Source: Bryopsis sp. KO-2023
Lineage: Eukaryota; Chlorophyta; Ulvophyceae; Bryopsidales; Bryopsidaceae
Length of the DNA: 64,000 bases
Reading direction: 5' to 3'
NCBI GenBank assembly: GCA_030272585.1
Contig: BSYQ01000008.1
Span: forward strand, 2,914,001-2,978,000
Below are positions 34,225-47,560 of this stretch, piece after piece. Each line of letters begins with the position of its first letter. Within the stretch, counting starts at the first letter, position 1. The notes below the pieces were generated by a model. That model ran no database searches. It saw only the letters and a list, made by a program, of their open reading frames with translations, and had not been told where the DNA came from. Position numbers and translations under genes: made by a program.

Positions 34225-37200
34225 ATGTCTGCTCCAATTTTGGGGCTCTGGACTGTCTGGACAGTGTTCTTGTCGGCGGCGGTGGTTTGTGGATTTTTCG
34301 AATCCGAAGGTGAGAGGTCACGAACTGCTGCGTGGACGTCTTGCACCTCCTGCTGAAACCAACAAGCTCTCGACCTTTCAAAAGTTGCGATTCGTCTATA
34401 TCGAGTTGAAAGCTTTCACTTAAGTGTTTCGACCCGAAACGTTCGAGTGATGCTTGTTGTGTGTGTGTGTCCTTTTCAGTTTCTCATCTTCTCGCGCTCA
34501 AAAATGGGATAAACCCGCAACAAATCCTGAGCTCGTGGGACGCCGACGATGCCTCCAGAGTGTGTAGGAGGTGGACGGGGATTGTCTGCGACACAGAGGG
34601 GCACGTGGTCAAAGTGGTGCTTCAAAATCTCCTTGTTTTTGGCACCATAAATACGACGGCGCTCGAAGGCTTGCCCAAGCTTGTCGAGTTGTGAGTGTTT
34701 CTTATGGGAGGCACAGAACCAGCAGCCTTTCGTTGGACACTCAATCCAGTTGTGGGAATGTGTGTGGAAAAACGGAGGCAAACCTGAACTGAGAGACGTC
34801 CCAAACCCACGTGGGAATTTATATCCGTGGAATATGTGTGCAACCTCCAGTTGATATTTGATGGAAAGGCGCCGGAAAGCTATGAGAATAAAAAAAAACA
34901 AAAATGACTCAGATTGTTGTGTGACAGGCACTTGAGTGGCAACCAGTTCGTGGGGCCTTTTCCTGACCTCTCTGGACTGGAGGAGCTTTCGGTTCTGAAT
35001 TTGGGGAGCAATTTGCTGACTGGGACTCTACCACTTCAAAACGGGCAAGCCTGGAGCGAGATTCCCTGGAGGAACCTAGAGCAAATGTGAGGGGAACTCT
35101 ACCAAACATTATTTCCCTTGAAATTCATGAAAACATGAACGTACAACCCTTAAAAGAGCACAACTTCTAGATCCAGACGAAGAAGCTCTAGAGCTCTAGA
35201 TCAGATCTGATCAAAAATTGAATGACTTACAACGGCCAGCATCCCTGCAGCACACTACACATATCTATATTCGAAATTTCCAAAGGAAAAAAAAAGAAAA
35301 AAAACAAAGCATCCTGCATACGTTTTCAGAGCCCCAACTGATGAAAGTCTTTTTCGATCATAAGAGTTGCTGCAAAAAGGGAAGCTACCTTTCCTATTCG
35401 ATCTAACTATATACAACTACCCACCTCTGCACGATTCCCCAACCCACCGCAAGTTTTTCTTTTTGCTCAGCATTTTTCCATCGTTTGAAAATCAATCGTC
35501 CTTTTTTTTCGAGAGGGGTTATCGCCGAGACCCCAACATATCACGATCCTTGTCCATTTTTTTTTTTTGGGGGGGGGGGGGGGCGAGGGAGCGTTCAAAA
35601 CTCACACCAAAATGCTGAAAAGACCCAATTTAACTGATAGACCGGGTTCGCACAACATGGACTCAAAAAATTTAATCCATTGGATATTGCCCCAAATCGG
35701 CAGTGAAAGATTTGCTGCTCCCTGTTCGGTCGCTGGTGACCCCTACCAAACTGTCTGCCCAACTGAAAAACACATCCTTCAGCGAAATCACTATGCTCTG
35801 GAAAGACCCCTCTTGCGTTCGTTCCCAAATGTATCTGACGACTTTGGAAACGTTGGAGGCATCCAGAGTGGCATCGATTTCGTCCAAAACGAAAAAAGGG
35901 GAGGGATGGAAACTGTGAATAGAAAAGAGCAACGCCAGGGCTGCCACCGTCTTTTCACCACCAGACAATTGCTCCACCTAGAAAAAAAAAAAGAAAAAAA
36001 AAATGTGGGAAAAGCAGTAGCATAATCAGCAGCAACGACTTATGTGATGTTGGGTTGTGGAAATTTCAGCAACGCCAAAGTGGAGAGAAAACCCCAGCGA
36101 TCGATTATTAACAAAAACACCTATGGTTCAACAAAGGTTTGATTAACAATTCGAGGCAGCGAAAAATATCGATTACAATTTTTTTTTTTAAATAATGAAC
36201 CATCAAAAAAAAATAAAAAAAGTAATGTATAAATTCGAATTCAAAAAATAAAGAACTAATAAAAACTACAAAGGGTTTGTTATCGCTGTTAAAGGTCATG
36301 GAATGAATCGAACAATTCTAGTTCGATTTTTTTTAAAGAAATTTGGAATCGAAAAAGCAACCCAACCGCCCTCCCGCCACTGGATGCCAGAAGTACCAAA
36401 AAAACAAAAAAGCAGAGTTTCTTCAAAAAGGTGGTTTTGGTGTTTTGCAACGTACCTGCCGATATCGTTTTCCTGGTGGGATCGGCGTGAACTTGATGCC
36501 ATGCAGAAAAGGAGTTTTGCTGTTTTCTAAATACAGATTCGCAGATCCTCCGTTCGGATGAACGTCGCTCTTAGTCAGACTGCTGTAGATCTCGTTGATC
36601 TCCGAATCGATGTGATTGAATGCCTGAATGGTGCAGTCCACCAATTAACCCCCAAAAAAGCAAAACAAAAAGGAAAAACAGGCAACCAAAAACTCCTTAT
36701 ACAATTCCTTCGAAAGGTTATCCAGTTTGACGCTGAGGATAAGGTCAACATCAGTTAAAACAATCGAGAAAAACAAATACAGAAGCGGACCTCTTTCCAT
36801 CGAAATTATTTCATGACATAGCTTCAAGTTTGGTTGAGACGATGGGGCGACCAGAAACTGCCCCCCCCCCAAAAAAAAATCCGAAACAGGTTTTTTTGCC
36901 ATGAACTAAAATGGTATGCATATTGTTTTGCGAAACCTTGCTCGCACCTCCATGAATAAATCGTAGCGTTGGTTGTGGATGTTGTGGAATTTTTGAGAAA
37001 CTTCAGCCGCCGCTCTCCTCGCTTTTTCCAGGGCACTTTGTTGACCCTGTTCTTGCTCCAAAACCTACACCGCCAATAAACCATTTTATTTTTTTTTTAA
37101 GGAAAACAGATGCCTTAAAAAAAAATGAATCCCCATGAAGCCTTCTTGCATCTCCTGGCCTTTCAATTTCCAAAAAGTTTAAAAATCAAAAATTTTAAAA

Positions 37201-39269
37201 AAGTACCGCCACTCTTTGGTGAATGAGGGAGACCATTGAATCCTTGGTTCAATTGCTTGTTTTTTCCCCCCCTTTATTAATTTAGTTTTAGCAGCCAAAG
37301 GCATCGAAAGAAACAAGCCGCTTTTACTGATCTCCACGCTGAAAATTTGACATACCCGCCCACCACAACCTGGCAAGCCGAGCAAAACACAAAGAAATTG
37401 TACTGCCAGCTCACCTGATTGTACCGCTCGAAAGCTTTCAGGTTGGGAGCCGTCTTTTGCAGTCTAATGTTGAGGTCATCGATTCTGGTGGTCAGTTCTT
37501 TGTCCATTCTTTCCCTGGCTTCTTCTGATTCCGTTGCTGTATGGTGTCGCTTCAAGCAAGATGCATCCGGTGTGAACTCCTCCCCAAGTTGCATGCTGGC
37601 CGTCTAAAATGAAATCATGTCAAAGGAGCTTTTTTGAGGGGGAAAAAAAATTGCTTTACTTATTTATTTATATATTTTTTTTTGGGGGGGGGGCGCCTCG
37701 ATATCGAGATTCGATACATGGGATAAAAACACGCATTCGACAGCACCTTTCTGTTTGTTTAGGGTTGTTAGAGGGCGATTTTTTTCTTTTCTTTTTTTAA
37801 TAAAATATCTCTTTCGACCCCCTCCCACTCCCAACGATAACACATAGGTTCACTAAGCTTGAAAAGAAAACTGCTCCACGAACGAAAATCCGACGATCTG
37901 AAAAAAATTCCGATAAATGGAAAGAAGAAAAACACCGATACCTGAAGGAAAAAAAAAATACAACAGCACCCCTTCCAATAAAAAGAAGAAAAAAAAGCAT
38001 TACCTTGACGACATCCTCCCTTTTCGATTTTAAATCCTCCATGCCTGCCACTCTGTTGTCCAAATCTCTTTTCATTTTTCTGCCTATCGCATGATGTTTC
38101 TGTGTAATTTTTTTGGCTTCACGAATTTCCACCATGACCTCCTCATATTCGCGCTTCAATTCCGCCAATTTATTCCTGTCCTCCTCGAGCTCTTTCAAAA
38201 TCTTGCAAAAAACACCCCCCCAAAAAAAAGTTTAAATAATGCCAATCGATGTTGCACCGACTAATTGCATGCTATGTATTGTCGTTCCATTTTTTTATTT
38301 TTAAAAACATTTTGGGTTCTAAAAACAATCCAAGATTAAAAATTTTGTTATTTTGAGAAAAACTGAAAATAGCTTGGAACTTTCGGAATTTGCCCCGCAA
38401 AAACTCTCTTGACGAATAAAACATTCAGGTCCCCCAGAAAATTTCTGTAATATATTGAATAAATATCGAATAAATATAGACATAACTACACATATTTTTT
38501 ATAATATGTACAAATCATATAAAACACCAAGCACCTGCTCCTTTGCAGCTTCGATTTCTTCGTTCTTTTTCGTGAGCTCTGCGATGTTTTTTTGACACCG
38601 TCCCGTTTTCTGTTGCAAATTTTCGATGGGCACGTCCCATTCTATGGACTTTTCGTAATCGATTTGATTTGACAGCTGCCCCTCTTTGGTGGATAGCTCC
38701 GCCTTTTGCTTTGACAATTCGTCAGCCCTTTGCACATGCCCCTCCTCGTACTCTCTGTAACTCTCCACACCGATGCGACGGCTGAAGTCTGCAAATTTCC
38801 TGCATAACCCCACGAAACTAAAATTCAGGAAAACAAGAAAATACATCGAGGTGGAAAACACACTTGAAATCAATAATAATATCTAATTCCTCTCCCCTCG
38901 AAAAACTGTCTATTCTCCGGCAGATTGATGTACCCCCCCCCAGATTCGTTACAATTACATCTGTGTGCATTTTTCCCCCATTAATTTAAGAAAAAAAAAA
39001 TTGAAACTCTCTCGCTCTCGAAAAAAATAAAATAAAACTTTTTGAAAGAATTTTTGGTAAGATAAGCAAATCCCCCTCACCTGTCTGCGACCTTATCGAT
39101 TTGATCTTTCACAGAATCGATCTCTTGCTGCTTTTCCTCGATTTCCTTTTCCAATGCCGGCAATTCCCCCCTGATTTTTTCGAGGTCCTTCTTGTTCAAA
39201 TCGATTTCGGCATCCTGACAAAACACGACAAAAAAAAATCAAAAACCACCCCATCCCTCCATTCACACA

Positions 39270-39327
<58 letters not shown>

Positions 39328-42300
39328 TCAACCAAAAAAAAAATAGCTTCGACGACGAAATCATTTTCCCCTCCACAATTACCTTACATCAAAACGAGAA
39401 CATCGATTCAAAAACTTAGGGGAAAAAAAAAAAAGTGTTAGGCACACGCACGATGCGATTTTTTTCTTACCTTGTCTCTCAGTCGGGCTTCGCAAGTTCT
39501 GATGTCTTCCTCCACCCGTCGGATTCTTCTGCCCAAGTTTTCCACTTCGATGCTGATTCTTTGCTCCTCTTGGCGCCCCTCCCTGGCTGGAGCCATTTCC
39601 CTCAGCTCCTCCTGGTGCTTGTCCAGTTCTTTCTGCCAAGCTTCCACCTCTTGTTCGTTCCATTGGGCTGCCCGGGCAGCTATTTTATCGGTATGACCCC
39701 CAGTGAGAGACCCCTTGACGTCCAACAGAGTTCCATCCATAGCCACCACTTTTATACGATGCTGAGGAAAAGATAAAAAAAAAAATTAAAGAAAAAAAAC
39801 AAACACATGAAACCAGGAATGAAACCAGGTTGGGTGTCAATCAAAAGCCATTATTCCACATGCCGCTCCCCCGAATTCATTAAACTTCCTATTAACCTGA
39901 AAACGACATTTATTGAAGAAGAAGAAAAAAAAAAAAACAGAAAAGATGTGGGTTTTCCCCCCCCCCTGAACCCCCACCTAAAAAATGCAGAAAAAAGAAT
40001 GAATAAAAAATGAGATCAGGACAGAAAAAAAAAAAAACGAAAGATTCCCCACCCCCCAAAGGAAAAAAGATTTCCTTTTTTACCCGATGCCTTGCGGACA
40101 CTTCAGCAGCTTCATCCAGCGTGGAACAAACCACCGTACTGCCTAGAGCCAACATGAAAGCTTTCACGTGCGCCCGATCGAATTCTAGCAGATCTATCGC
40201 CAGTTTCGAGGTGCCCCCCAGTTGCCTCAAGCTTTCGTCCAAGGGTCTGACATCCATGCCAGCCAGGGGCAGAAACGTTATCGATTGCAGCTGATTCCGT
40301 TTCAAGAATTCGATGCAACGCTGTCCGGTTTCGAGGGTGTCGACCACCACCGAATCCATGTCTTTCATCATTGCAACGGAAATCGCCATGTTATGCTCCT
40401 TTTGCATGACTTTGCCGAGGTCTGTGATTCGACCATACACACCTGGGGAAGGGGAGGAAAAGCGAATAAATCTTACATGTTTTGACAGTTTGCCCCCCCC
40501 TTTTTTTTTTTATAACCCTGAATTGGTTTTCCGATCAGGGATCCCCAAAGCCATCAGAAAACGTGCCAAGAAAAAAAAAATTGTTTCGTTTTCTGCATTG
40601 CTTTTTGAAGAAAACAAAATTGGAAAAAGGACAGCTCTATTTCTCTTCCTAAATATCAAATTTTGATTTGCTGAAACATCAAATACCAGTCAGAAGCAAG
40701 GCTTTTTTGTTTGTTTTTTTTTTGGGGGGGGGGGTAGTTTTTTTGTGCGGCGCCCTATGTGCAGCTGTGCAACTTCCACAATTCCTTCTCCCCCCAAAAA
40801 AGAATTTCCATAACAGAAAAAAAAGTATACTTGCATAACACGATGATTAAGAATCTGTCGTCAATATGATCCCCCTCCCCCCCCCCCCAAAAAAAAAGGA
40901 AACGAAACGAAACGAAAGGAAAGTACAGAATGCATCCATTTTCTTGTTATTTCTTTTTACCAGGAAATGCATCTTTCAGTTTCTCCAGAGATTGCAACAA
41001 TTCTCTCTCGCGACGAGTTTCAATGCGGCTGACCCTGGCATCATTAATCCTCTCCTCCAAATCGGCGATCTTTTTCAGACAAAAATCACGACGAGTGTCT
41101 GTGCGGCGATTGGTTTCGCTCAGATGCCCTCTTTTCGTCGACAGTGCCTTCTTGTCAGTCCTTGAAAAAGAACCCAAAAAAAAACAACTTCAATTCAAAG
41201 CAGAATGTATAATACAATCTGTATCAACAGATTTTTTTTCAGATTTTTCAACAGATGGAAAGAGAATTTCTCTTGTAAAGTGCCCACCTCGACGCATAAC
41301 CAATCGACCTTTTGGCTAATGAAATCGAATTATGTCCCCCCCCCCCCCGTCATGCTATATCTATATATATATATATGAATATATACACACACACATACAG
41401 AGGATGGATTTCATCAGAGTATATGGGGCAAAAAAAAGGCAAACCACAATACTCGAAAAACTTCCTGTTTCTCAATGTCATAACCGTGGTGTTGATTTTT
41501 GAAACGCTACCTCAGTCCAGCGATCGTCGCCGTCATTTCCTCGATTTTCTTGACGTTTTGCTCCCTTTGCTCCTTGGCGACTTCATTTTGAGCCTCCAGC
41601 TGCCCCATCGCATCTTTCTTCCGGGAAATGACATCCTATCCAAGATTCAATTTAAAAAAACATTCACTTATCGTGTTTTAATTTTCTGAGAAAAAAAAAC
41701 AAACACCCAGATTCTCAACAAGAATTTCATACAGCGATCACAACTATTTAAAAAAAAAAAAAAAAAAAAAACAGCATCGGCCTCTTTTATATGGTTGAAT
41801 GTGTAATCACCCTTCCTTCCGAAAGCCAAGCTTCAGAAATAATACATACAAGAAAGGCACAAAAAAAAATGGAAAAAAAAGAATGAAATTCTTTCAAAGA
41901 AATGCCTCGATACTCACTTGAGTGGCACTCAATTGACACTGCAGACCTTGCATGTGTTGAGAGAGCGTCGAGGTTTTCTTGGACACTTTTGTTTTAATCC
42001 TGCGATATTCCTTGAGGTCGTCTTGACTCAGCCGTTTGCCCTCCTCCTCCTCTTTCCTAATAACCTCTTCTAATTCCGATCGAAGTTTTTTCACTTTTTG
42101 CAGCTCCTCCAAAATAGAACTGAACCAACCAACCAACCAATCGATTTAAGCAAAAAAAAATCCTAATTCTCTGCTCAATTTTAATTCAACGTTTTTGGAG
42201 GAAGGAAAGACGGGAAAGGGGGGGGGGGGGGGGGGTATAAATTGTTTTCTTTCTCCACACTTCTTTATTTTATCCTCTTTTTACGTATATTTTTTGCTGA

Positions 42301-45300
42301 AAACACTCACTGCACATGTGCCTCCTGTTCCCCTCGTTTCGTAAGCATATCATGCAGCTCCTTTTTCGACGATGCGAATTTCTTCTTGAACCTCTTCAGC
42401 TCCTCATGCACTCGAGTGCCCTCCGGGCTCTTCCTTTCCGCATCCCTTTCTTTCTTTCTGATGTCTTGCTCCAGGGCCATGTGCAAATCCATTTTTTCCT
42501 TGTGCTTGCCTTGTAAATCGCTCAGCAAATCTTCGGAAATCCTTTGTGATCTGGCCACCTCCCTCAGAGCTTCACGCATTTTTTCGATGCCTTCGTTCTC
42601 GCTCGTGATGTCCTGTTAGATTTTGACCAACGTGCCAGGGTTTCATGAATGTGTACATTCAATCGAAATGTGAATCCGCTGCAGTATGTAACATCCCACA
42701 AACATGTAGATGTGCATGCACCTAGATGTCATGCATCGTAGATGTGCACGCACCTAGATGTCATGCATCATAGATGTGCACGCACCTAGATGTCATGCAT
42801 CTTAGATGTGCACGCACCCAGATGTCATGCATCTTAGATGTGCATGCACCCAGATGTCATGCATCTTAGATGTGCATGCACCCAGATGTCATGCATCTTA
42901 GATGTGCATGCACTCAGATGTCATGCATCTTAGATGTGCATGCACCCAGATGTCATGCATGTAGCTGTGCATCTCCCAGAGATGCATGTCTGCATGCATG
43001 CCTGTGTGCGTTGTTCTTTCTTGCTCCATACCTTATCTGCATGATATGCCAGCCACTGGAAATACATGATTTTGCAGTCCTTCAGCTCCGCTTCCAGGGC
43101 CAAGTGCTGTTCTGCTTGAGTCTTTTGCTCTTTGACCTGCCTCTTTTCCACATTGATCGTTTTCTTTTGGACATGATGCCGCCGAACTTCGTTGTCTGCC
43201 CTCTCCACATCTTCCTGTGCACCACACCAAACAATATAAAAGTAAAAAAATGCTTCATTAAAAATCGACACACCGTGGGGTATGTCTGACACATATATGC
43301 AGTGCCAAAACATCAACTTGGGGAAAGGGGGGGGTGGGGGGACAAAATCAGAAATTGGTAAGTCAATGGCAAAACAAAAGACGTCTTTCATAGTCGTCTT
43401 TTGCCTGGAAACCCACCTTCAGTTCCTCGTATTCTCGCGCCAATTCGACGCTTCCTGATATCTGCTCCACCAGCGTCGTCAGAGCGCTGGGGTTCATTTG
43501 CGCGACCGACTCGATGTCCCCTTGGAAAACCAAAAAGTTTCTCGCCTTCACCAGCACTCCATATTGCTTCATCTTGCCCACATAAGCGTCTCGTCCGACC
43601 AAGCGCTCGTCGATTCTGTATTGTGATTGGTAGCTCGCATCCGGACCGGACCCCGACGGCACTATCTTCCTGGAGAATTGAATTTCAACGCCATCGGGGT
43701 CGAGAAAGACGAGTTTCACGTAGCCGGACTTGGATTGCAAGACCTCTCCGTTCGAATCCAGCCCGCGGTAGAGCAGCTCCACCAGACGTCCCCGCAGTTG
43801 GTCGGTTTGGACACCCAGCACGAAGCTGATGGCATCCATCAGGTTGGACTTTCCAGAGCCGTTGGGACCGACGACGGCAGTGAAATCTTTGAAGGGCCCA
43901 ACGTACTGGCGACCCTTGTATGATTTGAAGTTCTCCACCTCCAAGCGGACGATGCGTCCGCGCTCGCGTCGAACGCAACCATTGCTGGTCAGTGACATTG
44001 CGGCGCGACGTGGTTGTCGCGTTTATCGTCCAGCACGCGCGCGTTGGTATCGGTGTCGCTCTCCAGTTGCACAGACGAAACTAGAAAATCAGAAAATCGT
44101 CATATATTTTGAATAAAGGCGTCCCCAGGCACCCTCCTCTTAATTTCATCTTGTATTACAGTTAGATTTGTCACCAGAGCAAATTTCAAAACGCACAGTT
44201 CCACAGATGAATTGTTGGCGTTTTGTCTGTGTTCTGACTTCGTCTGCGCAACACACACACAGATCGATCGACAACAACCAGTTCTCTGGTTCGCTCGGCG
44301 AAGTGGATGAGGCCGCGACGCAGGGGGCGTCGCTGAGAGTTTTCTCTGCTGCGAGAAACGATATCGGTGGAACTTTACCGAAGAGCTGGAGCGGCTTTAT
44401 GGATCTGCGGATACTGTACGTGACAGCCGAAAAAGATGCAAGGGTATGAGTTTTGCCGGTTTCCACAAGATTTCGTGAGCAACCCTTCGTTTGCACGGTT
44501 TGGTTTCCAGAGATGAGCAGTGTTAAAGCAGTTGGAAAAAAAAGAAAGTTCCTTTTAATTTCCTTTTTTTCTTTCCTAGATAAATTTCTGTTTAGAGTCT
44601 GGGACTGCCAAACTTTCTGAAACACTGTTGTCTGCGTCTAATGCCCACCGTCGCGGATAGAACATGAATGGTCAAGCTGGTGTGGATCTTTTTCGCAGGT
44701 CTCTGGAAGACAATGCTATTGAAGGGTCGCTGCCTATCGAGTACAGAGAGCTGGACAACGCCGAGCAGTTCCTCTTCAGCGACAATCAATTGACGGGAGA
44801 ACTCCCAGCTCCGTGGGCAGATCTAACACAGCTCCAAATACTGTGAGACCGTGAGCCTTGTCAAATTAAAAAAAAAAAAGATTTGAAGGTTTTCAGGACT
44901 CCTGTTCTTCGGAAGAACAAACGTTTGACCCGTTTTGAATGTTCCGATTGCAGGTCCCTTGCCAATAATGTCGGTCTGGTGGGGGGCCTTCCCACCAGTT
45001 GGAGCAGGATGGAGAGCTTAGTGCGCTTGTGAGTCCAACAGTACATATTGGATTAACCAAATTGGCTCCGAAGCACAGACAAAAAAAAAAACAAAAAAAA
45101 CAAAAAAACTTGATGTGTTGAAGTCCTCCGTCTGCGTGCGTGTTTCTTTGCAGGGACATCAGCGATCTTGTGGGATTGTGCGGGGAGGTACCAGACTTTT
45201 CACAAACAGAGGATGACACCACTATCCTGCAAGACAATAGCGGCATTGGAGCTCTGTGCCCTGCACCCCCTCCCCCAAGCCCACCCCCTCCCAGCCCTCC

Positions 45301-46034
45301 TCCTTCTCCACCCCCATTGCCACCTTTTCCACCACCCCCTCCAGAACCCCCTGGACCACCACCGCTGCCGTCCCCACCTTCCCCACCACCACCCTCGCCG
45401 CCGCCGCCGCCACTTCCCCCATCTCCGCCAAATCCACCCCCATTCCCTGCTCCTTCTCCTCCTCGACCCGCCATCCCTGACGCATCCATTTTCGATCCAT
45501 TTTTCGAGCCGCCAATGAAGACGCAGCCGCCAACCGCCAGTGGCTCACACTTGATACCTTATAAGGTCAGCTGTGGTTTTGACTGTGCAATCTTTGGTGA
45601 TGTCGGAAACTACCCACCTCGAAACTGAGAAAATATGTATTTTCATGCGACTGCATGAAAATATATTATCCATCTTTTTGAGATTTCGCTGAACGCCCAA
45701 CACAGGTGAACCCCTGCAATGTGGCAGGAGACAGTGTTGCGAGGGAAATTGGGTGTCAAGGACCCTCGCCTGCTGAGAACCCCACAGAATCTGAAGAATC
45801 AGGGGATGGCGGCAAAAGAGTGGTCATGATTGTATTGTTGGTTGGGTCGATCTCAGTGGCTGGTTTGGTCATCGTGCTTTCGACAGCTCTTCTTGCCATG
45901 AAGTGTCTTGGAGGCGACAGGTTAGCGAATTGCTGGGTGTGGACATGCAGATGGGTTTGATTTTTGCTGTTTCTGCCTGGTTGACTGACTTCATGATGTT
46001 TTCACGACGCAGGATGAAGGCGTTCCAAGCATGA
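34225..46034 (+). CDS. LRR membrane protein with extensin-like stalk, no kinase
   Basis: Exons 34225-34309, 34480-34690, 34928-35086, 44263-44415, 44699-44842, 44954-45028, 45154-45565, 45706-45920 and 46013-46034 give 491 residues with all phases closing. A signal peptide ([16 protein letters not shown]) is followed by an LRRNT domain ([17 protein letters not shown]...[10 protein letters not shown]). Plant-type LRRs follow ([52 protein letters not shown]), then a Pro-rich stalk at about 312-383 with SPPP/SPPPP motifs. A membrane helix lies at about 451-478 and a 13-residue cytoplasmic tail ends in MKAFQA. With no kinase it resembles receptor-like proteins or wall-linked LRR-extensins. Intron 3 is 9,176 bp and contains all of SMC1 on the other strand. 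The split is supported because exon 3 ends and exon 4 starts in matching phase 2, within one LRR. Confidence 0.83.
35672..43998 (-). CDS. SMC1: Cohesin subunit SMC1
   Basis: Fifteen exons: 43417-43998, 43032-43214, 42311-42612, 41918-42119, 41511-41635, 40961-41160, 40084-40442, 39471-39761, 39081-39214, 38535-38799, 38004-38201, 37415-37603, 36948-37064, 36456-36623 and 35672-35977. They give 1206 residues, normal for SMC1, with every junction in phase. SMC1 pairs with SMC3 to form the cohesin ring that holds sister chromatids. The N-terminal ATPase half has Walker A GPNGSGKS (44-51). A coiled coil leads to the hinge (about 528-665: [45 protein letters not shown]). A returning coiled coil follows, then APGKRF-like PPGKRYRQ, signature LSGGEKT (1109-1115) and Walker B FFVLDEID (1133-1140). 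The protein ends DLGQYPMD. The whole gene lies within intron 3 of the LRR gene. Confidence 0.96.
39273..39320. repeat. (CT)n microsatellite
   Basis: About 23 uninterrupted CT units running into a T tract, in an intron of SMC1. Confidence 0.95.
42707..42965. repeat. 32-bp minisatellite
   Basis: About eight copies of a 32-bp unit containing TAGATGTGCATGCACC and AGATGTCATGCATCT, with a few point variants. It lies in intron 2 of SMC1. Confidence 0.95.
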
Positions 46035-47220
46035 AAAGTAGTACTTTGGCATTTAAATGCATTACAGTACAGATTTGTACGATTTTCACTTTAAAAAAGA
46101 GGATTCCTTAAATTGTTGTCGGAGCTGTAATGTTTTGATCTGGAATCAAGAATGACACCACCAAGTATTTTTTTTTGAGTTTCCTGTGGAAGCGCTCAGA
46201 CCTCTGTCCTTGTTAAAGCTCTTCAACAACAAGTGCCAAAAACGAAAAAGCCAGGAAATTATACAAAAGCCACTCTCTTGAAGAAAAAATAAAGACTTAT
46301 TAAAAACGACAAAACTTTTCATTCTAGGTTTCAATTTTTCGCCTTTCTTGGGTTTATATATCTTCTTCCTGACTCCCAACATTACAGCTCCTCCTATCAT
46401 TCAGAAACTTAGGCAGCCCCCCTACCCTTTTTTTTTCCAACTCTTTCCCCTTCTTGGATTCCTGGTTTTTCTTCATTTTTTCTCTAATTTGTTTTTTAAA
46501 ACTGGTCTTCGAAACCAAGGCCCCTGAAAAGACTGCAACTCCATATGTTTTTTTCTCTTTTTTTTATATATCTATGTGGTCAGAAACTGAGGCCCCTGAA
46601 TAGACTGCATCTCAGCCATCTTCCCAGTTTTTTTTTCTCCCCCTTAAATCTCCTCATGAATGCATGTCCTGATTTCCCCCTCTTCAATCCCAGTACCAAC
46701 TTTCGGGATTTGGGATTGGATTGAAGGGGAACCGCCGGCAGTTGTATGACAAATTTTGCAGATCCTGTGCATTTTTTTTTCCCTGTCTGAATGCTCCCAA
46801 CACCACCACCTGTCACAACCCCTTGTCATCCAGAAATTGAGGCAGCTCCCCTCTCCCTTTTCCTAGGAATTTCCCTCAATTATCCTCCTATATATAGGGA
46901 GATAGAAGATATCGTTTTTCTTTCTTTCTTTCCTTTTTTTCAGGTCCTTCTGCAACTCACCCCTCTTTCCTTTTTTTTTTTTTTTTTCTTTCACTATTTT
47001 TTTCCTTCTATTGAAGGTTTTTTTTTTCTCTTTCACTTATTTTTTTCTATTTGTGTATTTTTTTTCCTCTTTCTTTTTTTTTTCTTTTTATTCGAGGTCT
47101 TTTTTTGCTCTTTCTCTAAGTGTTTTCTTTTTCTTTCAGTTTCATGTTTTTTTTCATATATATTGTCCTGAAATACGTCTATTTTGAATTTTTTTCCCCA
47201 TCTTTCCCAATTTGAACACA
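46035..47220. other. Pyrimidine-rich spacer with local duplications
   Basis: No gene recognised. A segment of about 35-40 bp (GARACYRAGGCCCCTGAAWAGACTGCA in consensus halves) is duplicated at about 46508 and 46580, with weaker relatives at 46401, 46826 and 47976. Long T-rich tracts fill 46.90-47.15 kb and give spurious Phe-rich or Lys-rich frames. Confidence 0.5.
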
Positions 47221-47242
47221 AAAACCCCTCTCAAATCCAACA

Positions 47243-47560
47243 CTCATGTACATGAATGTACAAAAAATATACACTGCTGTACAAGAATGTACAAAAAATA
47301 TACACTGCTGTACAAGAATGTACAAAAAATATACACTGCTGTACAAGAATGTACAAAAAATATACACTGCTGTACAAGAATGTACAAAAAATATACACTG
47401 CTATACAAGAATGTACAAAAATATACACTGCTGTACAAAAATGTACAAAAATATACAGTGATGTACAAAAGTGTACAAAAATATACAGTGATGTACAAAA
47501 ATATACACTGATGTACAAGAATGTACAAAAATATACACTGATGTACAAAGTATACAGAAA
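47243..47560. repeat. 31-bp TGTACA-containing minisatellite
   Basis: About ten copies of a unit of 30-31 bp built from TGTACAAGAATGTACAAAA and ATATACACTG. Because the unit is not a multiple of three and has no stop in any frame, it opens long reading frames on both strands. Confidence 0.95.

Noticed and set aside
42707..42965. CRISPR-like regular repeat
   Set aside because: Units are directly adjacent with no unique spacers, and the DNA is eukaryotic intron.
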